The translations under genes were made by a program, and so were the position numbers. The notes under the pieces were generated by a model. It saw only the letters and a program-made list of their open reading frames with translations, had not been told where the DNA came from and did no database searches. 60,336 nucleotides of DNA from JAIEPT01 sp038217425 (GTDB lineage: Bacteria; Planctomycetota; Planctomycetia; Gemmatales; Gemmataceae), in NCBI GenBank assembly GCA_038217425.1, contig JBBQPM010000016.1, forward strand, positions 1 through 60,336, given 5' to 3'. This document shows positions 1 through 10,276 of this stretch, one piece after another; position 1 is the first letter of the stretch, and each line of letters starts with the position of its first letter.

Positions 1-199
1 AATCAATGAGGATCCAAGCAGGAAGCACAAGCACGTGCCAAGACATCGGTCATGGATGCCGGAATTTTTTCCAGGACAACCACCGAAAGCGCACTTCGTG
101 CGCATTGCGTATAGGATTTATTCCGGATAGCCAGTGAGTCCTCTGTGCTCTCTGTGGCTGTTTTTTTCCCCGACTTCGACCGCGCTCCGGACGCTTCTG

Positions 200-2182
200 A
201 TGCTCCCTTTTGACTTCCTTAAAATCGTCGGCCAAACGGTGCTCGAGAGCAGCCAGGACAGCGTGCTCAGCGACGTCACGATTCGGCTCACGCCCGCCAT
301 GGCGGATGAGATCTGGAAACGCTGGAACCAGTGCGTCCCCGATTCCGACCTCAAGAAGGCCCATCTCGAAACGCTTGCCCAGGCCAAGTACGCCGAACTC
401 GATAAAACCATCGAATCCGTCGAACGGAGTCTCGGACTCAAATCGTACAACGAGTTGGCCCTCATGCTCAGCTCGTATCTGCATCTCGTGCCCAGCTCGA
501 TTCGGCGCCGATTTCGTCGGCCCAGCCAGCCGCAGGGACTCACGTTTCCGATTTCGCTGAGCCTGGCGGAGCCGAGCGATTTGCTGACGATCCTGCCGCC
601 TCGGCTGGCGCGGTTTCAACCGGGGGATCGCCCCTGGGCGGTCGGCGAATGGGAACTCGAAGAGCTGCTCGAAGAAGGGACGTACAGCGAGACGTGGAAG
701 GGCCGAAGTTTGAAGCAGGAAGGCGACCCGCCCGCCTGGCTGCACTTCTTTCATCAGCGCGAAGCCGTTCGGCATCTGCAAGGCGCGGGCGCGAGTCTTC
801 TGGAGCAGATCCTCAAGCGCGGGCCGATGCCGGGCGTCGTGCCGCTCCTGAAAGTTCACGATCAGGCGGAACCCTACTGCGTTCAGTACGGCTACGTCGA
901 GGCGGCCACGCTCGAGCGGCTCGTCGAGGACTGGCGCGATCAGCAAATCATGCCCGATCCCTGGCACGTCGCCGATCTCGTCTCGCAGATCGCCCTGGCG
1001 CTGGGCCAACTGCACGACCTGCGCCCGGCCATCGTCCATCGCAACCTGAGGCCGCAAAATATCCTCATTCTCCCCGATCCCGTGCAGGATTGGCAATGTC
1101 TGCTCGCCAACCTCGGGCTCGGACCCTACTGCGGCCGCATCTCGGCGGGCAAGGCGTTCGATCCCTATGCGTCCCCCGAGCAACTTCGCGGCCAAGCGGC
1201 GCAGCCGCAGGACGACGTCTTCGCGCTCGGCGTCCTGTGGTTCCAGCTGCTGATGGCCGACATGACCCGGTCCCGGCCCGGCGGCGCGTCGTGGCGCAAA
1301 CCGCTCGTCGCGCGCGGCATGCGCCAGGCGCTCCTCGAACTCCTGGAGAGCTGTTTCGACGACGATCCCGGGCAGCGCCCCGCCGACGGCAACGCCCTGG
1401 CCGAGGCGATGACGCGCATCACCATCCCCGCGCGGAATACGCCGCTCGTCACGCTCCTCGCGTCCGGTCCCCCCAAGATTCCCGAACCGCCGATCGTCAA
1501 CTCGATCGGCATGCCGCTCGTACTCGTCCCGTCGGGGAAATTCTGGTGCGGTTCGCCCGCGGAGGAGTTCGGCCGACGCGACAACGAAGGCCCGCGCCAT
1601 CTCGTGCAGATCCATGCGGTGCACCTGGGCGTTCATCCGGTGACGCAGGAGGAGTTCGCCCGCGTCATGAATCGGCCCGCGCGCGAGGCGAATCATCCCG
1701 TGGTCGATGTTACCTGGCACGACGCCCTGCTCTTTTGCCAGCGCCTCACGCAACGGCCCGAAGAGAAGGGCCGGCGCTACCGATTGCCCACGGAAGCCGA
1801 GTGGGAGTACGCCTGTCGCGGCGGGTCGCTGGCGCCCTTCGCGGCGGGATTTTCGCTCGACGTCAAGCAGGCGAACTTCGCCGCCAGGCGCGGCGCTGTG
1901 CTCGCGACCACCCCCGTCGGCGCCTATCCCCCCAACGCCTTCGGACTCGCCGACATGCACGGCAACGTCTGGGAATGGTGCCACGACTGGTTCGATCCGC
2001 TCTACTACCGCCACAGCTCGAAGACGGATCCGACCGGGCCGATTACCGGCACGTTCCGCGTCGTGCGCGGCGGCTCATACCGCAATCCCGATTATTCCTG
2101 CCGCGCCGCCTGCCGACATGCCCTGGTCCCCGACCTGGCCTTCCCCGACGTCGGCTTCCGCGTCGTCATGGAGACTGCGTGA
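200..2182 (+). CDS. Pseudokinase fused to FGE-sulfatase-like domain
   Basis: 660 aa. Residues 1-130 are an unassigned helical region. Residues about 145-400 have the outline of a Hanks-type Ser/Thr kinase and residues about 430-660 are a formylglycine-generating-enzyme (SUMF1/EgtB-fold) domain, with the family motifs LPTEAEWEYACRGG, NVWEWCHDW and RVVRGGSY. The kinase half looks catalytically dead: HRD is HRN (near 280), DFG is NLG (near 304), and no VAIK-type lysine is visible, although PYASPEQLRG survives. The FGE half lacks the first catalytic Cys position (GGSYRN where FGE has GGSYMC), so it is probably a binding fold and not a sulfatase activator. I chose the ATG at 200 because the 22 upstream in-frame residues lie in repeat-like, low-quality sequence. 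The stop overlaps the next start (TGATG). The role is likely in signalling or scaffolding, and that is inference. Confidence 0.85.
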   Translation: MLPFDFLKIVGQTVLESSQDSVLSDVTIRLTPAMADEIWKRWNQCVPDSDLKKAHLETLAQAKYAELDKTIESVERSLGLKSYNELALMLSSYLHLVPSSIRRRFRRPSQPQGLTFPISLSLAEPSDLLTILPPRLARFQPGDRPWAVGEWELEELLEEGTYSETWKGRSLKQEGDPPAWLHFFHQREAVRHLQGAGASLLEQILKRGPMPGVVPLLKVHDQAEPYCVQYGYVEAATLERLVEDWRDQQIMPDPWHVADLVSQIALALGQLHDLRPAIVHRNLRPQNILILPDPVQDWQCLLANLGLGPYCGRISAGKAFDPYASPEQLRGQAAQPQDDVFALGVLWFQLLMADMTRSRPGGASWRKPLVARGMRQALLELLESCFDDDPGQRPADGNALAEAMTRITIPARNTPLVTLLASGPPKIPEPPIVNSIGMPLVLVPSGKFWCGSPAEEFGRRDNEGPRHLVQIHAVHLGVHPVTQEEFARVMNRPAREANHPVVDVTWHDALLFCQRLTQRPEEKGRRYRLPTEAEWEYACRGGSLAPFAAGFSLDVKQANFAARRGAVLATTPVGAYPPNAFGLADMHGNVWEWCHDWFDPLYYRHSSKTDPTGPITGTFRVVRGGSYRNPDYSCRAACRHALVPDLAFPDVGFRVVMETA

Positions 2183-2556
2183 TGGAGTCCTTGTTCACCT
2201 CCGCGTTTGCGGGTTGTTTTTGCCTGATCCCCGTGTTCATCGTGGTGATCTTCGTCCTCTTGGCGAGCCAGGGAATCGCGGAGTGGCATCGCAACAACCA
2301 GATGCCGATCGTGGGCGCCGACGTCCGCGTGATCGCCAAGCGGGCGCAGACGCACGGCGGAGGCAACATGAGGGCCGGGACACGCTACTTTGCGACCTTC
2401 GAATTTGCCACCGGCCATCGCCTGGAACTGCAAATCCCCAGCAACGAGATTGGGATGATAGCGGAAGGGGACGAAGGGACGCTCACGCACCAGGGAACGC
2501 GTTACAAAGGATTCTTGCGGCGCCATCCGGGTTCGGACATCCCGTTTCGATCTTGA
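2182..2556 (+). CDS. DUF2500-like membrane-anchored protein
   Basis: 124 aa. One N-terminal hydrophobic segment (about residues 8-30, CFCLIPVFIVVIFVLLA) is followed by a small beta-rich domain. The pattern of an early W-H-N-N, then V-x-A-K-R, T-R-Y-F-A-T-F-E-F and a C-terminal EGDEGTLTHQGTRYKGFLR fits the DUF2500 family, whose function is unknown. The ATG overlaps the stop of the pseudokinase gene in a TGATG junction, so the two are probably translationally coupled. It may be an inner-membrane partner of that protein. The family assignment is by pattern recognition only. Confidence 0.78.
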   Translation: MESLFTSAFAGCFCLIPVFIVVIFVLLASQGIAEWHRNNQMPIVGADVRVIAKRAQTHGGGNMRAGTRYFATFEFATGHRLELQIPSNEIGMIAEGDEGTLTHQGTRYKGFLRRHPGSDIPFRS

Positions 2557-2651
2557 TCGGACAAGCGTCACTTTTCACATTGGGCCAGGCCAAGTTCAAC
2601 GGTCGGCCGTTCTGTGGCTCGAAGTGAGGCGTTCTTGAGTTCGGCCTGCCG

Positions 2652-3743
<1,092 letters not shown>

Positions 3744-3986
3744 GGGGGTATTGTAGCAGGCGTGCCGATTGTGCGGGTCGGCGAGTTCCGGTCGGCCTCG
3801 CTTTTTATGCTTTTGCTCCAGACATTGTTCACGTCGTGAGAGAGAATGGTGCAAACGGTTCGCTCGGAACATCTTTCCCAGTTTCTCAAAAGGCGAGCGA
3901 ACTCCCCTGAGACGGACGACGTTTCCAGCCCGTTGTGCCGACTCACCCAGACGCGTTTCTCCGCGAAACGTCAGGGATCTATTGGT

Positions 3987-5453
3987 ATGAAAACGAAGTG
4001 GACAGCCCTTCTCAGCGGCCTGTGCGGCGTCTTGCTCTGCGTGCTCCCGGGAGACCGGACCTTCGGCAATCCCGATTGTCCCCTGTGCGAGAACCAGCCC
4101 CGGCCCGTGCAGCCCCCTGCATTCCAACATTCGGATTGGGCCGAGATTCCTGACATGCCCGTGCCAATCATCAAGGTCAAGGTGAAGGCGCCCGCGTGCT
4201 GGGAGACCGGCAAGGAAATGGAGTACCGCATCCGCATTGAGAATCATTCCCCCGCCGACGCGCATCACGTCGTCATCAAGGAATCGCTCCCCGCCAGCCT
4301 CAAGATCCTGCGCATCTCGCCCATGCCGCAGAAGCGCTTCCCGGAACTCGAATGGTACTGGGAGACGATCCCCGGCAACGGTTGCGCCGACATCGTGGTT
4401 TCGGTGATGCCGATGGCGGTGGCGAACGTCAAGAGCTGCGTGCGCGTCGCCTACGAGCATGGCCAATGCGTCACGACGAAGGTGATCGGCGTGCCGCGCG
4501 ACGGGCCGAGCGGTCCGGTGATCGGGCCGAGCATTCCCGGGACGATTCCGCCGCCCCCCGATTTCAGCGGGCCGATCGGTCCCATGCCGCCGCCGGGCGT
4601 CAAGCCCTCGGTCTCGGTGCAGGTCTTTGGGCCGCAGAAGATCAAGGTGAACGTGCCGGAGAGTTTCCTGTTCGTCGTCAAGAACAACAACTTCGTCGAT
4701 GCGAACAATGTCCGCTTCGGGCTCAAATTCCCCACGCATCTGAAGGTCGACACGAAGCTCCTGGGAGGCCCGCCGCCGATCGGGTTCCAGGACAACCTCA
4801 ATAAAAAGGACTATTTCATTTACAGCCTGGCGCTGGGGACTCTCAAGCCCGGCGAGGACCGCAAGATCACGATTCCCTTCACCGCGATTCAGGTACTGCA
4901 GCTCGATTTGACGGCGAGCGTGTCCGCGGACAACTCGGCCGAGGATCGGCTCAACTTCAAGATCGACGTCTTCTTCCAGGAAGGCGGTTTCGGCCAGGGG
5001 CCCAACAAGGGGGGATTGCATCTGGAGATGGTCGACAGCGACGATCCGATTATGGTCGGAGTCGGCAAAACAACCTATCCCATCGTGGTCGTGAATCAGG
5101 GGGCCGAGTCGATGCGCAACGTCCGCGTCTCGGCCAAGATTTCGCCGCTCTTGCAGCTCATCAACGTGACCGGCCCAAAGGAGGGTTGGAAGGCGAACAC
5201 GCGCGAGGAGCTGAATCAGCTGGTGATCGACTTCGAGCCGATCGTGGAGTTGGGGCCGAAGGAGCGTGCCGAGTTCCGCGTCTTCGTGCAGGCACGCGAG
5301 AAGCCCGGCCAGGCGCGACTCGAGGTGCAGATGCGTTCGGACAACCTCGACGTCGAGCGTTTGGGGCCGGTGCTGGAACAGGAGAACACGACGATCCTGT
5401 CGGAGAATCCGCTGCTGACGTCGCTGCGCCGCCGCGTTCGGCATACGAAATGA
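3987..5453 (+). CDS. Exported DUF11-repeat protein
   Basis: 488 aa. The N-terminus MKTKWTALLSGLCGVLLCVLP is a signal peptide, which fixes the start at 3987; the 47 upstream in-frame codons are not protein-like. A short Cys/Pro-rich stretch follows, then three DUF11-type immunoglobulin-like modules at about 60-160, 215-335 and 345-470. Each contains phrases such as YRIRIENHSPADAHHV, FLFVVKNNNFVDANNV and YPIVVVNQGAESMRNV. A Pro/Gly-rich linker (about 175-215) separates the first module from the others. DUF11 modules occur in envelope and surface proteins of planctomycetes, so an envelope structural role is likely but inferred. A palindromic repeat begins 8 bases after the stop. Confidence 0.82.
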   Translation: MKTKWTALLSGLCGVLLCVLPGDRTFGNPDCPLCENQPRPVQPPAFQHSDWAEIPDMPVPIIKVKVKAPACWETGKEMEYRIRIENHSPADAHHVVIKESLPASLKILRISPMPQKRFPELEWYWETIPGNGCADIVVSVMPMAVANVKSCVRVAYEHGQCVTTKVIGVPRDGPSGPVIGPSIPGTIPPPPDFSGPIGPMPPPGVKPSVSVQVFGPQKIKVNVPESFLFVVKNNNFVDANNVRFGLKFPTHLKVDTKLLGGPPPIGFQDNLNKKDYFIYSLALGTLKPGEDRKITIPFTAIQVLQLDLTASVSADNSAEDRLNFKIDVFFQEGGFGQGPNKGGLHLEMVDSDDPIMVGVGKTTYPIVVVNQGAESMRNVRVSAKISPLLQLINVTGPKEGWKANTREELNQLVIDFEPIVELGPKERAEFRVFVQAREKPGQARLEVQMRSDNLDVERLGPVLEQENTTILSENPLLTSLRRRVRHTK

Positions 5454-5460
5454 TTCCCGG

Positions 5461-5580
5461 CGAAAGCCCAGGGATGGCTATCCCTGGGGAAGCGCCACGA
5501 CGCGAGTGCTTCGTCACCGCGTAGGAACGTGGGATACTGATTGGGGCGCGTCCCCAGGGATCGCCATCCCTGGGCTTTCG
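5461..5580. repeat. Palindromic repeat family A, copy 1
   Basis: The left arm begins cgaaagcccagggatggc and continues tatccctgggg. The right arm is its imperfect reverse complement ending ccatccctgggctttcg. The arms are about 30 bp with a roughly 60 bp variable centre. It lies between the DUF11 gene and the convergent amidase gene. Five further copies occur in the window (25876, 27433, 31858, 32513, 34253). Confidence 0.9.
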
Positions 5581-5587
5581 GGGGGAG

Positions 5588-6988
5588 TTACAGCGCCGGC
5601 TTGCGCTCGTGCCAGTCCGTGGCTTGCTGATAGGCATGGGCGAGCGAAAGCAGCCGTAGCTCGCTCCAGCATTTGCCGGTGAACTGGATGCCGGTCGGCA
5701 GACGATGCGGACCGAAACCGTTCGGCACCGACAAGGCCGGTTGCCCCGCGATGTTCCCGGCGGGAATGATCGGCGGGCCGAACGCGTATTCCTTGTAGAC
5801 GCCCGTCCAATCTCCCGTCGCGGGATACGCCACGGTCGTTCGCGACGGCGCCAGCAGGGCGTCGAATCCGGCATACGTCTCCTCGAGCCGAACTCGCATC
5901 TTGCGGCGCTGTCGCATCGCCTGCAAATAATCGACCGCCAACACCATCGACGCCGAGTATCCGGAATAGTGCATCTCGGGCGTGCGCAGCTCTTTCATTT
6001 TCCCCGATTCGATGAGCGTGCGCAGCGCGCTCGCGCCCTCGGCGTTGACGATGGTCCCGACCACGGGGCCGAACGGCAGGTTGGGATAGGGGACGTTTTC
6101 GACGATGTCGCAGAACTTGGCGAGCACCTGGAGCGAGTTCTCGAAGTTGGTGCGCACCGCGGGCTGGATGTCCGTGGTGCAGCCGCGGATGACGCCGACG
6201 CGGAACTTCGCGGGTCTGGCTTCGGGATAGGCGAACGGCTTATTCTGCGTGGTCGGGTCGCGCGCATCCTTGCCGGCGATGGCGGCGAGCACCAGGCCGC
6301 AATCTTGCGCGGAGCGGCACATGGGCCCAAGCTTGTCGAGCGTCCACGACAGGGCCATGGCGCCGTGCCGACTGACTCGGCCGTAGGTCGGGCGCAGCGC
6401 GGAGTTGCCGCAAAACGCCGCCGGGGTGATGATGGAACCCGACGTCTCCGAACCGATCGCGAAGCCCACGAGCCCGGCGGCCGCGGCCGCGCCGGGGCCC
6501 GACGACGAGCCGCCGGACCAGTAATCGAGATTCCAAGGCGTCCGGCCCGGGCCCGTGAAGCTGGCGTCGGCGCTGTTGTAGCCGAACGCCCCCGCGAGTT
6601 CGACCATCGCGAGCTTGGCGATCAGCACCGCCCCCGCCTCGCGCAGTTTGACGACGACCGCGCCGTCGTAGTCGAAGATTTGCTGGCGATATGGCTCGGC
6701 TCCCCAGGTGGTCGGGATGCCGCGCGTCGCCACCAGGTCTTTGACGCCGTACGGGATGCCGTGCAGCGGCCCGCGGTAGTTGCCCGCCTGGATTTCCTTG
6801 TCCGCCCGGCGCGCCTGGTCCAGGCCGAGCGCGCGCGTGACGGTGACGACGGCGCCGAGCTTGGGGCCGAGCTTTTCCAGGCGGTCGAGATAGGCCTCGG
6901 TGAGTTCGACGGAGGTGAGTTGCTTGTTCCGCAGGCGGTCGCCCAGGGTCTTGACGGAGAGGTAGAGGTCGTTCTCGGCGACGGGCAT
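5588..6988 (-). CDS. Amidase signature family hydrolase
   Basis: 466 aa, typical for the amidase signature family (GatA, AtzF and relatives), which hydrolyses amide bonds with a Ser-cisSer-Lys triad. The Lys lies in GIPYGVKDL (Lys83), the cis-Ser in GGSSSG (161-163) and the nucleophile in GSETSGS (Ser185, where GatA has GSDTGGS). No signal peptide is visible, so it is probably cytosolic. No gatB or gatC is adjacent, and the C-terminus is not clearly GatA-like, so a catabolic or detoxifying amidase is more likely than the tRNA amidotransferase subunit. The substrate cannot be told. An AGGAG ribosome site lies 8 bases before the ATG, at the edge of the palindrome at 7002-7075. Confidence 0.92.
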   Translation of the reverse strand: MPVAENDLYLSVKTLGDRLRNKQLTSVELTEAYLDRLEKLGPKLGAVVTVTRALGLDQARRADKEIQAGNYRGPLHGIPYGVKDLVATRGIPTTWGAEPYRQQIFDYDGAVVVKLREAGAVLIAKLAMVELAGAFGYNSADASFTGPGRTPWNLDYWSGGSSSGPGAAAAAGLVGFAIGSETSGSIITPAAFCGNSALRPTYGRVSRHGAMALSWTLDKLGPMCRSAQDCGLVLAAIAGKDARDPTTQNKPFAYPEARPAKFRVGVIRGCTTDIQPAVRTNFENSLQVLAKFCDIVENVPYPNLPFGPVVGTIVNAEGASALRTLIESGKMKELRTPEMHYSGYSASMVLAVDYLQAMRQRRKMRVRLEETYAGFDALLAPSRTTVAYPATGDWTGVYKEYAFGPPIIPAGNIAGQPALSVPNGFGPHRLPTGIQFTGKCWSELRLLSLAHAYQQATDWHERKPAL

Positions 6989-7001
6989 GGCGGGGTCTCC
7001 T

Positions 7002-7075
7002 GATTATTTCCGAGCCGGAAGCGTCAGCGACGAGGGGAAGCGGTCGTCGCTGACGCTTCCGGCTCGGAAATAATC
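7002..7075. repeat. Perfect 32-bp inverted repeat
   Basis: Arms 7002-7033 and 7044-7075 are exact reverse complements with a 10-base loop. The core reads ccgagccggaagcgtcagcg. It starts directly after the VWA stop codon and reaches the amidase ribosome site. It could act as a terminator or mRNA stabiliser, but there is no T tract, so a REP-type mobile palindrome is more likely. Confidence 0.9.
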
Positions 7076-8476
7076 TTATGGTTTGCTCATGCCGACGAAG
7101 CCGCCGTCGTTCTCGCGGGACAGCGCCCACAGGAAGGCGCCGAGTTCCGGGCTCTCGAAGAAGAAGCCGATGGTGTTGATGCGGACCTTGGGCAGACCGG
7201 GACGATTCCACGTCGTCTTGAAGCGGTCGCGGATTTCCTTGGTGAGGAAGTTGGTCCGTGCCTGGCCGGTCAGACTCAAGGGGAGGTTCTTGCTCGAATT
7301 CGGCAGGCCGTCGGAAATGACGTAGATGGTGTCGAGGTTCTGGTCGCGGAAGGAAAAGGCTTCCTCGAAGGCGTCGTACATGTTGGTGCCGTCCGCGGGG
7401 CGGATGCTCTTGAGAATCTTGGCGACCTCCGTCGCCTGCTGCTTGCCTTCGTACTTGAGGAACTGCCCTTTTCGGGCGAGCGGGTATGCGATTTTCTCGT
7501 TGAAGAGAATGATCTGGAAGTTGTTCAGCGGAATGCTCTCCATGAGATGGGCGACCGTGTCGCACACGAGCGGCCATTTGTCCGGGTCGAAGACGCCGTC
7601 GTAGATCATGCCCATGCTGCCGGACAGGTCGATGAGGAAGACGACGTTTTTTCCAGTGAGGGCGACGCCGGCGAAGCGATTCTCGGCCTGCTGCACGCGC
7701 GAGAGGAGCAGGCTCTTCTCCACGTTGAGGACGGAGATCGTCTTGCGAGCGAGTTCCAGATCGGTGAGCTTGGTCTCGGTAATCTGCAGTTCGAGATTGG
7801 CTTTCTTGATAGCGTCGACCAGGTCTTTGTTGGCGAGCTGAGCGATGATCAGCTCCTGTTCCTTCTTCGTCAACTTGTCGCGGAAGACCTTCTCGGCGTC
7901 GGTCAGTTCGGTCCGTTTGTCGTCGACGCTCTTCTTGAGGATGACGACTTCGCCTTCGGTCGCCGCGATTTTCTTGAGCAGATCGTTGTGCGCCTTGATC
8001 TTGGCGTCCAGCGAAAGTTCGGTGGCCGACTTCTCCGCTTCGAGTTTGGTTTGCGTCTCGCTTAATCGCTTGACGTCGACCTTGAGATTGGCGAGCACGG
8101 CCAGCGCGTCCTCGTGGGTCTTGCGCAGGGCCTCGAGTTCCTGGCGATCCTTCTGCGAGACGACGGTGAGCTGACCCAATGCGGCGTCCTTCTTACTCAG
8201 CTCAATCTCGACCTTGACTCGGCCGTCCTCGGAAAGTTTGAGTTTGCCGAGCAGGCTCTTGGAGACGTCGTCGAGCGAGGTGATGGTGACGTTGGCGTCG
8301 AGGAGCTTGCGGGTCTGATTCTGCGCCTCGATGCGTTGGCGTTCGCTCTCCTGCTGCTCGGTCTCGTAATTTTGGCGGTTGACCTGCCAGAGGAGGATGA
8401 CGCAACCGAGGGCGCAGCACATGACGTCGACCATGTAGATGCTGAAGACAGTAGGCGTGCGATGTTGGATTTTCAT
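7076..8476 (-). CDS. Membrane-anchored coiled-coil VWA protein
   Basis: 466 aa. One transmembrane segment lies at about residues 10-32 (SIYMVDVMCCALGCVILLW). A long charged heptad-rich region at about 38-270 is predicted coiled coil. A von Willebrand A domain occupies about 277-460, with the MIDAS motif DLSGSMG near 282 and a distal ADGTNMYDA. The short N-terminal anchor with an early Asp recalls ExbD/MotB/TolR anchors, which pair with ExbB/MotA-type proteins, and such a protein is encoded upstream in the same direction. Metal-dependent ligand binding by VWA is known for the family. The partnership with the ExbB-like protein is inference. It is separated from the FHA gene by a 294-bp spacer holding a large compound hairpin. 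Confidence 0.85.
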   Translation of the reverse strand: MKIQHRTPTVFSIYMVDVMCCALGCVILLWQVNRQNYETEQQESERQRIEAQNQTRKLLDANVTITSLDDVSKSLLGKLKLSEDGRVKVEIELSKKDAALGQLTVVSQKDRQELEALRKTHEDALAVLANLKVDVKRLSETQTKLEAEKSATELSLDAKIKAHNDLLKKIAATEGEVVILKKSVDDKRTELTDAEKVFRDKLTKKEQELIIAQLANKDLVDAIKKANLELQITETKLTDLELARKTISVLNVEKSLLLSRVQQAENRFAGVALTGKNVVFLIDLSGSMGMIYDGVFDPDKWPLVCDTVAHLMESIPLNNFQIILFNEKIAYPLARKGQFLKYEGKQQATEVAKILKSIRPADGTNMYDAFEEAFSFRDQNLDTIYVISDGLPNSSKNLPLSLTGQARTNFLTKEIRDRFKTTWNRPGLPKVRINTIGFFFESPELGAFLWALSRENDGGFVGMSKP

Positions 8477-8537
8477 CGGAATACCTCAAACAACAACCGA
8501 TGACGAAACTCGGCGTGACCTCGACCTAAACGAATTT

Positions 8538-8725
8538 CGGCCTGAAGGGCCGACTCATACAGCCCAGGCCGTGAGGCCTGGGTAGGACATTGTATGTATT
8601 TCGGCCCTGTAAGGGCCGCTCGCGAAACGATGCGTGCGGTCGAGCGACCCCTACAGGGTCGATCCTACTTGGATCTTCTACCCAGGCCTCACGGCCTGGG
8701 CTATAAGAGTCGGCCCCTCAGGCCG
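8538..8725. repeat. Compound nested inverted repeat
   Basis: Outer arms 8538-8585 and 8678-8725 match over 48 bp with three mismatches (core cagcccaggccgtgaggcct). Inside them a second pair, about 8600-8621 and 8641-8662, matches over 22 bp with three mismatches. The unit could form a cruciform or RNA hairpin of nearly 190 nt. It fills most of the 294-bp gap between the VWA and FHA genes. Confidence 0.85.
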
Positions 8726-8770
8726 CAATGCCGCAACTACACGACCGTTTCTGCACCCGTTTTCTCTACT

Positions 8771-10276
8771 TCAACCGCTGAGACGTCCCTGCCCGAGAAA
8801 GCGTAACGTGGGCCCGCGCTCGCCCAGACGGATCAGGTCGCCGGCCTGCAGAATCACCGGGGCGTCGGCGCGGCTGTCGTTGACGAGGGTGCCGACGGGG
8901 CTGCGGTTGAACAAGACGTAGTGCTGCCGATCGAAATGGAGTTCGCAGTGCCGGGCGTCGACGTGCGGGTGGTGCTGCGGTTCGAAGTGGATGTGGCAGC
9001 CGACCTGCGAACCGACGGCGATGTGCGGATCGGAGAGGAAGAAATCCTGGCCCTGAAAGTGGAGCCGGGCCGGACCGAACTCGGGCGCATGCGGGAACGG
9101 CAGCGGGATGCCGGCGTCCAGATGCGTCTCGATGGCGCCCTCGGCGAACATGCCGACGATGAGATGGGCGCCGCGCGCCAGCGCGTCGGGGGGGAGCGCC
9201 ACCACGCGCGGACCGGAGCGTTCGCCGGCCAGGAAGAGTTCGAGCCCGAAATCTTCGCTGGTGGCGAGCTTGCTCTTGCGCTGCGAACTTTGCGGCGGCG
9301 CTTGCGTCGCCTCGCGCTCCGCAAACTTGTAGCGCGCCAGGGACGCCACGCCCGGAAGCAGGCTCGCTTGATACGTCAGGATGAAGGTCGGCAACTCTGA
9401 CAGCGGCAAGTCCTGCAGCATGCGGTCGAGTTCGACGCGCAGCGTGCGCAACAACGCGGCACAGGCGTTTTGCGCCTTCTCGGGGGATACGAGCAAATTC
9501 TGATACCACTGATTTCCCTGCACGCCGAGCTGAACCATGCGTCCCTGGCTGATGCCGGTCATAACGCGGTCGACTTGTTCGTAGAGCGCCTGATCGGCGG
9601 CGGGGTTGTCGCGCGGGTCTTTGCGGGTCTGACGGACGCAATCGTCGGCGAGGGCGTTGACGAGCCGTTCTTTCCAGTGCCGCAAGCTGAGCGGCACGAG
9701 ATGACGGAGGTCGATGAGGTACGCGTTCCCCTCGGTCGCCTTCACCCAGGCGAGCGTGAGGGCGTGATGATCGACGTCGATGATGAGCGCGGAGTGCTCC
9801 CAGGCCTGCTCGGCATACGCCAGGAGGGCGGCGGAGAGCGGCGCGGTGAGCGTTCCCGCGAGCGGCAGCTTGGCCTGAGCGAACAACTTGTGCAGTACCA
9901 TCAGCTGGTGATTCGAGATATAACTGGGGACGGCGGCGGCGATCCCCTGCGGCTTGCGGACCACGGTCTTGAGGTGGGCGAGAATCGATGCGAGCGCGGC
10001 GTCGGCGTCGATCGCCAATCGGCCGTTGCGCCAGGTCTTGGCGAGCGGGCCCTGCTCGCCGAGGTGGGGCAGAAAATTGCTGCACGCCAGGTGCGGCAGC
10101 GAGCGAATGATGCTGCGTGCGGCGGAGCCGACGGGGAGCGTCCGTTTGTCGAGCCGGACGGCCATGGGGAGTTCGACGCTCTCGGTTTCCAGCGAAACGG
10201 CGAGGGGGTAGTCGCGTTCGTTGCCACGAACGGCGCGAAGGGCAGTCGCGTTGAGGTCGAGTCCCAAGTAACTCAT
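8771..10276 (-). CDS. Degenerate Hsp70-like protein with C-terminal FHA domain
   Basis: 501 aa. The start YLGLDLNATALRAV resembles the phosphate-1 loop of Hsp70/actin-fold ATPases (GIDLGTTNS). ALIIDVDHHALTLAWV near 160 sits where phosphate-2 (DLGGGT) would be, but the glycines are lost, and the LVGGSSRIP-type motif is reduced to LTYQASLLPGVASL. ATP turnover is therefore doubtful. Residues about 405-495 are an FHA-like domain (HPHVDARHCELHFDRQHYVL, then LFNRSPVGTLVNDSRA and LRLGERG-type end), which binds phosphothreonine in known families. The ATG overlaps the stop of the ExbB-like gene as ATGA, so coupled translation is expected. No transmembrane segment is seen. The actin-fold call is moderate and the FHA call is strong. 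Confidence 0.8.
   Translation of the reverse strand: MSYLGLDLNATALRAVRGNERDYPLAVSLETESVELPMAVRLDKRTLPVGSAARSIIRSLPHLACSNFLPHLGEQGPLAKTWRNGRLAIDADAALASILAHLKTVVRKPQGIAAAVPSYISNHQLMVLHKLFAQAKLPLAGTLTAPLSAALLAYAEQAWEHSALIIDVDHHALTLAWVKATEGNAYLIDLRHLVPLSLRHWKERLVNALADDCVRQTRKDPRDNPAADQALYEQVDRVMTGISQGRMVQLGVQGNQWYQNLLVSPEKAQNACAALLRTLRVELDRMLQDLPLSELPTFILTYQASLLPGVASLARYKFAEREATQAPPQSSQRKSKLATSEDFGLELFLAGERSGPRVVALPPDALARGAHLIVGMFAEGAIETHLDAGIPLPFPHAPEFGPARLHFQGQDFFLSDPHIAVGSQVGCHIHFEPQHHPHVDARHCELHFDRQHYVLFNRSPVGTLVNDSRADAPVILQAGDLIRLGERGPTLRFLGQGRLSG

Noticed and set aside
50..2014. Long open frame on the minus strand opposite the pseudokinase gene
   Set aside because: It has no family pattern, is rich in Arg/Gly/Ala, and is a GC-bias shadow of the plus-strand gene, which has clear domains. 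Many similar shadows occur across the window.
3744..5444. 5' extension of tgt by over 560 codons
   Set aside because: Tgt similarity starts at MKFRFELIKTDG. The extension is antisense to the DUF11 gene and has no recognisable domain.
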